A stretch of DNA of 37,533 nucleotides from positions 377,240-414,772 of the forward strand of contig LSYV01000003.1 in NCBI GenBank assembly GCA_001584585.1. The letters are read 5' to 3'. A model generated the notes under the pieces. That model worked only from the letters and a program-made list of their open reading frames with translations. It was not told the DNA's origin and did not search any database. Shown here in pieces: positions 26,404-35,210 of this stretch. The stretch's first letter is position 1. Each line of letters begins with the position of its first letter. This DNA is from Gonium pectorale. Taxonomy: Eukaryota; Chlorophyta; Chlorophyceae; Chlamydomonadales; Volvocaceae. Position numbers and translations under genes: made by a program.

Positions 26404-26807
26404 CTACATTATTGAGCAGCAGCCCCGCTCCTCCAGGTCGTCGTAGTCACTGTCGGCATGTTCACTGCGCAGTGTGCAGTGGGTCAGGCGCACACGCCGG
26501 GTCTGTCAGCTCCGACCTGCAGGCAGTCTTCTCACCTGGGCTCAAACTCAAGCACGTGCGTGAGGCTCTGTCCAAACTCATCGGGCCACGATATGTTGCG
26601 TCTGTAGTTGGTAGCTTTCAGCGAGTCCCCAGTCTTCAAGATGCTCTTTGGTTGCTCGATGGGCTCGAACCTCTTCCCTGCCTGATCGCTGCGACCAGAG
26701 CCAGCTGGGTTGTTGCTGCCAGAGGGCTGAAGCTGGGCCCCCTGCTGGTCTGCGTATTCGTTGTTGGGCGGCTGCGAATTGCCAGGCAGTCCAGGCCGCC
26801 CACTCAT
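26404..26807 (-). CDS. Small candidate PP1-binding protein with C-terminal CaaX box
   Basis: Exon 1 is 26807-26536 and exon 2 is 26464-26404, with donor GTGAGA and acceptor CTGCGCAG, giving 110 residues. Residues 1-50 are polar and disordered. SILK (55-58) fits the [GS]IL[RK] docking motif of protein phosphatase 1, and RNISW (70-74) fits the RVxF motif [RK]x(0,1)[VI]x[FW]. The order SILK then RVxF is that of inhibitor-2 and related regulators. The block NISWPDEFGQSLTHVLEFEP also resembles the RVSFAD..G..L..V..F core of glycogen-targeting PP1 subunits. An acidic tail (SDYDDLEE) leads to CCSIM at the end: CSIM is a CaaX box with Met last, favouring farnesylation, and the Cys before it could be acylated. 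Binding and prenylation are inference; the gene model rests on clean splicing into the acidic tail. A second ATG lies 9 nt upstream in frame (MRGMSG). Confidence 0.8.
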
Positions 26808-28094
26808 GCCCCTCACGCATGTGCTCTCATAGGCCCATTATCGTTGGGAAGATTAGGGCGCTCGCGATAGAAACCTGACGACCCTAAGAGCGCGATGGGC
26901 CTGACCAGAAGTCGAGTGTGGCGCGTTGAGATATGCAGGTGGCTCGACGTCAACGTAGGATAGCGAGATAGGGTTCGCAGTGCAGGGCGCAGGTTCGTAC
27001 GACCTGGTCTCCCCTCCCACCTTTTTTGCGTCCCGCCCGTCCCATTCCAGTCGACCAGGTCCATCACACCAAGGTCCTTCATACGCCTCCGTGCATGCAC
27101 GACGCATGTTTTCCATATCGCTTACGAGCTGCCACGACATGTGCATGATACATGGGCGCAGGTCAGGTGCAGGCGAAAGCGGAAACAGCGGGCAGTGGCT
27201 CAGGGTTATAGGCCAGCCCATGATACTGAAAAGCGTTCTAAGGGCGGCCGCTTGACCAAGGAAGTCCTGGTCCAGGTGGCTATGGGTGTCGCATGCGCAG
27301 AACGTGTCGAAGTCTGTCTGCGCGCCCCCATGTTGCATCGTGACTAGTTGGCACTGTCGTGCCGCCCCCCTGCATCATGGATTGCCGTAAGATGCACAGC
27401 CGTGCCGTGAGTCGGGCACTGCCTTCTGCCTTTTGCGCCGGCCGTCCCTGGGGACGGCTACACGTGCTGCATCTTCGGAAGATCAAATATAAGTTGCTTT
27501 GAAGGCGGCCGCCTACTCTTGGAGTCTATACTTAAGCAGTCCACCTTGACCGTATACGGGAACTGCCGTCGCCACAGCAATGCGCTGGTGGGCTGGGGGC
27601 TTGATGGTAATTTCCGCCTGGATTTGGGGTCCAGCTGCACGTAAGACGTGCATGCGCCAACAATTCGCCAACTCAAGCTCTTTTGAAGAAGATCTTGGCT
27701 CCATGTCGGATTTGTGGCCGCCTGGCCTCAACATAAGCCTCTATGTAAGCAAGCATTGAAGCTCTGTCACGCAGTATGACGTATGTGACGTTGCCAAGAA
27801 TTAAACGTGCGCCACCGTGTCTACGTGCATGCGGCCGCTGCCGGCACCGACGGTACCTTGGCGGAACTGTCGTCCTTCCAGGTCTATGTCACGCTTCCCG
27901 GCGGTCCGGGATGGCAGGCTGGGCGCACCCGGGTCTAATAGCCGCTGGCCGCCGATGGACCACTAACTGCGTCGAACAAAACGCCCGACGGGTCTGCCGT
28001 CTCCACATCTCACCTGGTAACCTCGACGCTGCCCCGAACCGGAAGGGTCCGAACCGGAAGGGCCCGTCTGCTCGCCTCCGTCGCCCGCCATGCA

Positions 28095-28154
28095 CTGTAC
28101 CCGGCGCCCTACTGGCAACGCCGCACGTTCGGGTGCGTATGACCGTCAGAGGTA
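28095..28154 (+). repeat. Dispersed hairpin repeat, copy A6 (short, diverged)
   Basis: It reads CTGTACCCGGCGCCCTACTG, then the hairpin CGCAC-GTTCGG-GTGCG, then TATGACCGTCAGAGG. The tail is not recognisable. Confidence 0.75.
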
Positions 28155-28293
28155 GACAAGGTACTGCAAGGTATGAAGTTTGACCGCAGCTCAACCTTGA
28201 AACCTTGCAGGACACCAGGTGAAGTCCGACAAACCGGGTAAGATGGTAAGCCGGTCTTTGGGGGCCGAGACGAACGTCACATGTCTTGCTCTG

Positions 28294-28409
28294 TACCCGC
28301 CCGCCCTATTGGAAACAGGGGAGTCTCCCCTGATTGGAAACGTCGCGCCTTCGGGCGTGTATGACCGTAGAGGCGGGCTCCCTCTTTCTCTACAGATTTC
28401 TCGTTTTTA
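28294..28409 (+). repeat. Dispersed hairpin repeat, copy A2, with 25-bp palindromic insertion
   Basis: It is nearly identical to A1 and A3 in the core (hairpin CGCGCC-TTCG-GGCGTG). After ATTGGAAAC (28308-28316) there is a 16-bp insert, AGGGGAGTCTCCCCTG (28317-28332), whose first 15 bases are palindromic, followed by a second ATTGGAAAC (28333-28341). The copy ends in a pyrimidine tail. Confidence 0.9.
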
Positions 28410-28627
28410 GGTAGCCTTTCCTGGTTCGTTTTACCTTTTTCAACCGTTCATTTGCGTGTTTGCCACCCACATAGCCACCAGTCCCCGCCCACGTAGGGCC
28501 CGTGCCACCACTTGTACGGGAGAGCGCGCCAACGGGGGCAAGTGCCAGGCCACGGAAGGGGACGGGTCGTGGCGTCTGCCAAAATCACTTTCGTACCTTG
28601 TCCGGGGATAGCGGCACAGATACAAAG

Positions 28628-28698
28628 CGAGAAAATGCAGAGTGACTGAGGGAGCCTGCCTCTAAGGTCGTACACAACCGAAGGCGCGACGTACAGAT
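28628..28698 (-). repeat. Dispersed hairpin repeat, copy A4 (diverged)
   Basis: On the minus strand it reads GTACGTCGCGCCTTCGGTTG, then TGTACGACCTTAGAGGCAGG and CTCCCT. The stem CGCGCC-TTCG-GTTGTG has one mismatch. It is inverted relative to A2, 218 bp away. Confidence 0.8.
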
Positions 28699-29136
28699 AC
28701 ACATGCAAATTACAAGCTACCCACAAAGGCGCTGCGAAAGGGTGGCAGATACAGAAATACAGATTACAGGCTCCCCATGGTGGGGCTGCAGGCCACATGA
28801 GCCGACGGCACATGATTGCACTCCGTAAAGGCTTGAGGCGTGAGCTAGGCGAGGCCGAGGGGCTTCCAGCGTGGGGCGGTCAGCGTTCTTAGCCAGATAG
28901 CCTGTCTGAGCGAGGTTGCTGCGCACACGAAAAGTACTGCATGATGTTCGGTCGTACTGTGAACGCCCTTTTGGCACAGCCCTCTATGCTTGCAGGACGC
29001 AGGACATGGTCACAAGACAGGCTCTGTGAAGACAGTGCGAGTGTTTTTGTACCTCAAGCAGCGATGTACCTGTATGCCACGCTACTGTGACGGCCGCTAC
29101 ACGGTCACGGGTCAGGTCAGTGAGGTTAGTCGAACG

Positions 29137-29255
29137 TCACATTAGTTGGCGTGCCTGGGCCTCGTATGCCGTCACCCCCTTGTTGAGCAGCAGCTCAGCA
29201 ATTGCGTCGCCCCCCTTGCCCACCATCAAGAGCCCACCGCAGCTGGCGACGTGCA
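29137..29255 (-). pseudogene. Ankyrin-like terminal exon, isolated
   Basis: On the minus strand an acceptor GGCTGTTAG at 29256 is followed by 38 codons: HVASCGGLLM, then GDAIAELLLNKGVTAYEAQ, a short tail and TGA at 29139-29137. With a preceding Leu this resembles the LHxAAxxG..xxxLLLxxGA pattern of one ankyrin repeat. No upstream exon could be placed in the 288 bp before the divergent gene at 29544. It may be a gene relic, or the last exon of a gene whose upstream exons overlap that gene. It could also be chance, since a single diverged repeat is weak evidence. Confidence 0.3.
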
Positions 29256-29543
29256 CTAACAGCCAAATAATTAAGTTACCACATCGACAATTGACATGTT
29301 ACAAGTACTTGTGGCCAAGGAAGCCCTTTGCTTGCTCTACACGTACAGGCCGTACTTCGAGCACTTCCTAAAACTCCAGGACTGACCCCCGTCCTTCACT
29401 ACAAGGAGTACCTACAGACAGGAATTGCATCGCAAGCACGCCAGATTTGTACGCGCGCCGCGCGGTTACTCCTCCTGTGATACCACGTTTGCAACCCAAA
29501 CAATAGCTTCACAGCAAGCCAGCATCGACACTGATTCGTAACC

Positions 29544-32309
29544 ATGGAGACTGACAGGTAAGAGGGACGCCCGGGGCGCATGTCAGTGCTTGCCACTTAC
29601 TGTGGAGGTGTCGCCCAGGAACGCCCAACTGGACCTGAAGAACAGCACGGTCACGCTTTATTACAATCAACGGTCCCATTCGGCCAGGTCTGTCGCGGCG
29701 GCGGTGCGTTGCTCGGATTGCTTAGAGGTTTGCCTTACCTGGCCCAAACTCCTGAGGAGCCTGCTTCACGTCCGTCCTTCGCGTATCATGTTTATGGCAT
29801 TGCTCGCTGTGCAAAAACCTCTTGCAGGCCGGTGCCCAACCGCGTTCCCGCTGGCCCAGCGGCAAAGCTGATTGGGAGCGTCCACACTCACGTATATGAT
29901 GAGCGCCCTTCGGCCTCGAAGCCATCGGGGGACGCCCAAGCGAGCACCAGCCAGACTGCATCATGGGCTCCGACGGCATCGCGGAACACCGGGCTGAGCT
30001 CCCTGTACCGCACCAAGAAGGTCGTGTACTGGACCGGAAGAGGTGGGCCGGCTTGGGTATGGGCGCCTTCCCCTGCCTCTTGCCGCCCGTCCTCCGCCAG
30101 CCGGAACCGACCACATTATTAGAGTGACGCTGTGCGCCACACCCCGCCACACCCTACTCCGCGCCCCGCTGCGCGCTGGCCACGCTTCCTGCTGAGTCGC
30201 TGTTCACTCCCGCCGCTTCCGACTGCTAAGCAGCCAGCCCGCATCACCCCGCAAGCCCGGACCCCCCGCCCCGCCCCGCCATTCGCTCCACGCCCGCGCC
30301 TCCTCCCTTCCCGCAAGGGCGGTGATGCGCTGCTGTCTGCCAACCCGGCACGCCCCCGAACCCAACCTGCTCCCGCCCCGCCCGCCCCGTTCCCCCCCCC
30401 GCCAGCGCTCAGCCAGTTTTTAACGGTCGGGATATGTATGCGCCCAGGGGCTAGAATGCCTTCCAACCCTCTGCGCCCCCCCCGCTGGCCTCCGCCCCCG
30501 ACGCAGACCACCGCATCGTGGACGCTCCCGACGTGCCCGACTCGCAGTTCCACTGGGTGCCCCCCCACCTGAAGCAAGACGACGTGGCGCCCGGGCCGCA
30601 GCTGGCAGTGCGCGAGACGCCCGGGGCCTCGCGCATCAAGCTCATCGGCTCCAAGTACAGGTACGCCCCACCCGTAGATAAGTGTGTGAAAGAGTGTGTC
30701 TTCGTGCCGGGTATGCAAACGGCGTGCCCGGGCAGCGACAGGAACAAAGAGGTCGAGCGAGCACGAAGCCAGCGTCCGTGTGTAGGTTGGACTGCGTGTG
30801 TGAAGGACTAAAGTGTCCGTGTCTGTGTGTGTATGCTGCTGTGCATCGGAACAGCGAAGCGGAAAGCAAGCAGGCGCAAGGCAAGCGAGTAATGTGCCTG
30901 GCCGGCAGCCCACGTTATTCCGACTCCAACCCGACCCCGGAATGAACCGCTTGCCCTGCCTGCCAAGCGGCGGCGTGACCGGGGCTGTGCGTGCTTGCCG
31001 TACGTGCTCCCCATGGGAAGGGCACCCGCCCCGGCTGCCACGCGCCCCGGTCCATCATGCGGGCAAGGGTGTGCACATGCACGGGCCGCCGCGCCTCGGC
31101 CTGTGCGACCGCCCGCTCGCCGCGGGGCGCAGCGTTTCGGCTGGCACGTCGCAGCCATTCCAGGTTGCCCAGCGTGCCTTCTCGTATGGCAGCGCGGGCT
31201 GGGCTTCGCGCCCCGGCGCGCTGCCACGACACTGCAGATTACCAGCCAGGCCAAGGAGCACGTGCTCGCCTGCGTGCGCAAGTCACCCGGCGGCCGATCG
31301 CCGGCACATCGGCGGCAGCTCACGCGTCCTCCGCAGGCCCCCCGCACCCACTCCCTTTGAGCATACTGCTCCGCATACACAACACTCCCTTGGCAGCGCC
31401 GGGGTCTCGCCGGGGCCTTGCGCCGCTGCGCGGCTGGACAGCCCCGTGGGTGCGTCGCCGCCCCTGCACTCCGCGCTGGGCGGGGCGGGGCGGGGCGGGG
31501 CACGCTGCAGCGGGGGCCCGTCACCGTTCCCACGTACGCCTGCCTCCCCACCTCGTACCCACACACCCCACGACACGACGCGACCCGTCTTCCCGCCTTT
31601 TTTACCACCCAAGACCCAACCCACCATCCCATGCCCCCGGCCGTCGCCCGCCGTCGCCAGGTACCTGCCCACCATGGAGCCTTACGGCACCAGCATGTGG
31701 GCCGTCGGCGAGGCGGAGGCAAACCTGTACGGCAGCGTGGGCAGCAACACGTGGGGCAGCAGCGGCGTGGCGGGCCCGGCCGCGGCCGCGCTCAAGCCGC
31801 GCCCGCTGACGGCCACTGGCCAGTACGGGACGGACGCCTACGCCTCGCAGCGCGTCATGGGATACAAGGAGTGAGTGGCGACGAGGCGGGGCGGGGGGGG
31901 GGGCGTCGGTGGGGCGGGGGGGGGGCGCGGTGGGGTGGCAGCGCTTGCCGCAGGGGGAGGGGGCTGGCGGGTGTCGATGGATGGAAGGGGCCACCGGCGT
32001 TTGTCACGGCGGGGCTGGGGACTCTGCCATGTTCAGCAGGCAGTGTTTGTCCGGCGGGACGGGTCAGTGCGTTAGCGGGCAGTCGCCCAGCCCTCTGTTG
32101 CAGTGGCGCACGCCGCCGGTCCTCGGCCCTGACGCCGCCCCCGCCTCCGGTCCCGCCCGCGCAGGTACGAGTCCACGTCCAAGCTACTCAACGGTGTGGG
32201 CAGCTGGGAGCGGACCCAGCGCCACCTGTCCTCCTCCATGGACATTGCCCGTCCCTCCAAGCTGTACGCGAGCGCCTCGTTCAAGGGCCTCAGCACCGCG
32301 GCCAGGTAG
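29544..32309 (+). CDS. Conserved-looking protein of unknown function (6 exons)
   Basis: Exons: 29544-29557, 29619-29687, 29828-30042, 30507-30660, 31661-31870 and 32165-32309, giving 268 residues in one frame. The first exon is only 14 nt (METDR) but has a good start context, AACCATGG. The protein is basic, with no signal peptide or membrane segment. It has Tyr/Trp-rich short segments: LDLKNSTVTLYYNQRS, SLYRTKKVVYWTGR, DSQFHWVPPHL, SRIKLIGSKYRYLPTM, PYGTSMWAVGEAEANLYG, TDAYASQRVMGYKEYES and LNGVGSWERTQRHLS. The end, DIARPSKLYASASFKGLSTAAR, is also basic. Such spaced aromatic and YG-type motifs are seen in small axonemal and other filament-binding proteins of ciliated algae, but I cannot name a family, and that link is a guess. 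If exon 1 is wrong, the start would change by a few residues. Confidence 0.8.
31471..31502. repeat. GGGGC pentamer repeat in the 1000-nt intron
   Basis: Four or so GGGGC units lie in intron 4 (30661-31660) of the six-exon gene. Nothing else distinctive was seen in that intron. Confidence 0.7.
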
Positions 32310-32543
32310 GCGACCGACGGTGGTGGTCGCGGCCGCGGCCGCGCAGGTCGCCCCCGGGCGGAGGGCAGGGGACCGACAGCCCGGGTGCACGACCGACCGG
32401 CCGGGCGGGCCGTGATGGGTTTTAGCCCTCCCGGCGGCCACCCCCTGACCGGCACTGCACACCACCGCCGCGTGCGGGGCCGCCGCGCTGCGCCCGAGGG
32501 CGGGATGCGAGGACGCGAGGAGGTGAGGTGCACCAAGGTGCTG

Positions 32544-32571
32544 CTGCCGGGCTGCCGGGCTGCCGGGCTGC
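32544..32571. repeat. 8-bp tandem repeat (CTGCCGGG)
   Basis: Three and a half perfect units lie 235 nt after the stop of the six-exon gene. Confidence 0.85.
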
Positions 32572-33705
32572 TTGGCGGGCGGTGGGGGTGGCCGCGGCCG
32601 CACCGGTGTCTGCGTGCCGCCGGTACGGGGCGCTGCGGCGGCGCGGCGGCGCGGAGCGAGGAGGGGGGCACTCGCACAGGGCGGCGCAATGATCACGATG
32701 ACGAGGGGCGGCCTGCACCGGCCCTGGAGATCCAACATGTGCGTGAGGACTTTTAGCCTGGCCACCACGGCCACTATGGAGTACTACATTTCTTAGCTGT
32801 TGCATCGCTCCTATTGCTGAACTGGGCTTGTGGGGGGGGGACTCGGTGCGGTACCATCAAGGAGCGGGGAGGTGATCGCCCGGGACGGCAGGCACAGGAG
32901 ATGGAGCGCAGAGCGCAAGAATTTACGGGTTTTGTTTTGTTTTGGTGCCGGCGGCGTGAGGCGACTTTTGCCGCGAATGCGCCTGTGCCCTGTGCACACC
33001 ACTCCACCCGATTGCAATGCGAGCTCTTTGCGCCATGCGCCATGCGCCGGGCCCGCCGCCACTGTGCGCCCCCAATGGGGCAGGCATGCCCGGGGTGGGA
33101 GGGGGGCAGGCAGCTTGCGAGTCGGCTGTCCTCGTCCAGCTCTGCCTCTGTGGCCGCTCGTCCTGCGGCGGCGATTCCTACGAGGTTGAATGCCAGTTTC
33201 GGGCCCTTGCGGTAGCATTCTTAGCAGAGTGTGTCTGTCTGTGAACATGATACTGCAGAGGCAGGACTCGTCAAAATGCTGCGTGTACGATTACGACGTG
33301 TTCCATAGTACGGCAAGGCTCATGTGCCTTGTCTTGCCTGAGATTGTCTGATGCTATAGTGCATTGTTCTGTTTGATGCGTGCGAAGTCCGGGCGCGAGC
33401 CGTGGCTCCGGCGGGCGTGTGGTGGGTAGCAGATCCCGGGGTTCCGGGGAATCGGGCATCCGGCATGGGGTTTTGGGGGGTAGGGTAGCAGCCGTATTGA
33501 CGCACGGCATCGTGGGTTCGTGGCGGCGCGTGTGCTGCGCCGGAGGCCCAAGACACGTGGTAAAATAACTTGCACCAATCGGCGCGCATCCTCCTCCAAT
33601 CACCCCCGCGCCCCCTTGCTTCCATATCCTCCGTGGGAGGTTGCCAGCCCAGGGGCGTCAGCGCGCCCTGCCCCCCATCCTCCGACGGCGGGAGGGGATG
33701 CCGGC

Positions 33706-33732
33706 CACACGACACGACACGACACGACACGA
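33706..33732. repeat. 5-bp tandem repeat (GACAC)
   Basis: About five perfect ACACG/GACAC units. Confidence 0.85.
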
Positions 33733-34891
33733 GCATGCCCCGCGCACAGGCGCTGCCCGCACCAGCCACGAGCCCGCGGCCCGCATCAAGGCGAGCAGCA
33801 CATGCATGCGAGAAGTACGGTACGGTGCTGTCATGGTCCTTGGACAGCAAGACGTTTCAGCGCGCTCGGGGCGCTCGGGGCGCGCTCGAGAGCTCACGCA
33901 GCGGTTGCAGCGGCACATGGCCGGCGTCTCCGGCGCCCCGCAAAGCAGCAGCCCCTGCACTTCGGACTCCCGGGCTCCGCGTCCTCCTCACCCGCACGCT
34001 CGCACCAGCCGAACAAGGCTCCCAGCGCGCAGCTGCGCCCCCACGGCGCCAGCGCGCCTGCCAGCGCCTCCTTGGCGCGTCGCCGCTCATGCCGCGCCAC
34101 GCCGCGTCTCGTGCGGGAGCTCCAGGAGCCGCCGACCCGCGACGCTACGCGCGCCCCTCCCCTCCGCCATTCACGGTCCAAACACAAGTTCCGCCCCCCC
34201 CCGGTAATGACCTGGCAAGCGTCAGAACCGTGAGGCCCGCCGCGGCGCTGCAGGCCACAGGGCGAAGACGCATGCTGAAGGCCGAGGGCAGTCCCGAGCC
34301 CACTCGCCGGGAGGACCGCGGTGCGGCAGCAGCGGAACGCAACCCTGATCCAGTTTCCTTTTTTGCGGATACCACACTCGGCGCCGGAGCCCAACGCACG
34401 CTTCGGCCCACAGGCGCAGCGCACCCGTACCAACGCCCAGAGCCCCGCCCGGCAGCCAAGGCCAGGAGCCGAGCGCAGACAGGCGAGCAGGCGGGCGGGC
34501 AGGCGCGGAAGGGCAGGCGGGGCGCTGTAGTTAGGGCAGGGTTTCGGTGGTTCTCATCACGGGACGGCTGCCTGTCCCTCCCGTTGTCTGCGCTCTTTCT
34601 CCGCCTCTCCGCCTGGAACCTTTCCACAGAAAAAATGGCGGCTCGCGGAACCCCCACCGGGAGGGAGCCTGGGGCGGGCATCTGTGCCCAGGAGGCGGGC
34701 CGACCCGCGCACACCATGTTGCGCCCCACAGATCCATCAGATGTCAGGTGTCAGTAAATACAAGTACGTCACAAGAACGGCCGTCCAGGCGCCCGATCTC
34801 GAGCGCGCGAGCGCGGCTCCGGTGGCATGAAGGGGGCAGCAGGCGTGGCCCGGGCGGCCGTACAGACTCGTGCAGAGCAGCATCACGCGGA

Positions 34892-35025
34892 CGCCCCCCG
34901 CCCGCCCTATTGGAAACGTCGCGCCTTCGGGCGTGTATGACCGTAGAAAAGAGAACCAGAAACGGGGAAGGCGGCGTAGAGGCGGGCTCCCTCTTTCTCT
35001 GCAGATTTCTCTTTTTCCCCCCTCG
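34892..35025 (+). repeat. Dispersed hairpin repeat, copy A3, with 33-bp internal insertion
   Basis: The core matches A1 and A2, with hairpin CGCGCC-TTCG-GGCGTG. After CCGTAG (34941-34946) about 33 bp are inserted (34947-34979), beginning AAAAGAGAACCAGAAACGGG and ending in a second GTAG. The insert matches the complementary strand of the element's own tail as seen beside copy B1. The right part then resumes with AGGCGGGCTCCCTC and a pyrimidine tail. Confidence 0.9.
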
Positions 35026-35210
35026 CCCCTCGGTGCCGGATCCGCTCCCCGCTCGGCGGCAAAGGCGGCTGCCTTCTGGCCATTACTCGGACCGCTTGGG
35101 AGGCGCCACCAAACCCCCCACCCCTTCTTCATTACCCCCCGCCACGCCCCCTGTCTCCGCCCCCTGTCTCCGCCCCCCGCACACGCTTCATTCCCAACCC
35201 CTGGGACGCC

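Larger units (their letters stand above)
26808..29136. other. Repeat-rich intergenic spacer
   Basis: This 2.3-kb region lies upstream of the small CaaX gene. It contains three copies of the dispersed hairpin repeat (28095-28154, 28294-28409 and 28628-28698) and a duplicated 15-mer near 28035-28064 (CCGAACCGGAAGGG). Base composition is more balanced than in genes. Frames such as 27734-27513 (-) carry no motif I can name. The 5' UTR and promoter of the minus-strand gene must lie in its left part. Confidence 0.5.
32310..35210. other. Convergent intergenic region with repeats, no supported gene
   Basis: This 2.9-kb gap separates the six-exon gene from the end of the ANKRD13-like gene. It contains tandem CTGCCGGG (32544-32571), a GACAC repeat (33706-33732) and one copy of the dispersed hairpin repeat (34892-35025). 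No TGTAA is obvious on the plus strand soon after the stop. A 395-codon plus-strand frame at 33570-34757 has no motif, no codon bias I can judge, and overlaps comparable minus-strand frames, so I do not call it. Confidence 0.5.

Noticed and set aside
29350..29385. Possible plus-strand terminal exon reading LYTYRPYFEHFLKLQD then stop
   Set aside because: No upstream exon in phase and no recognisable family; probably chance.
33570..34757. 395-codon plus-strand open frame
   Set aside because: No domain or motif, overlapping open frames on the other strand, and a tandem GACAC repeat and low-complexity stretches inside it.
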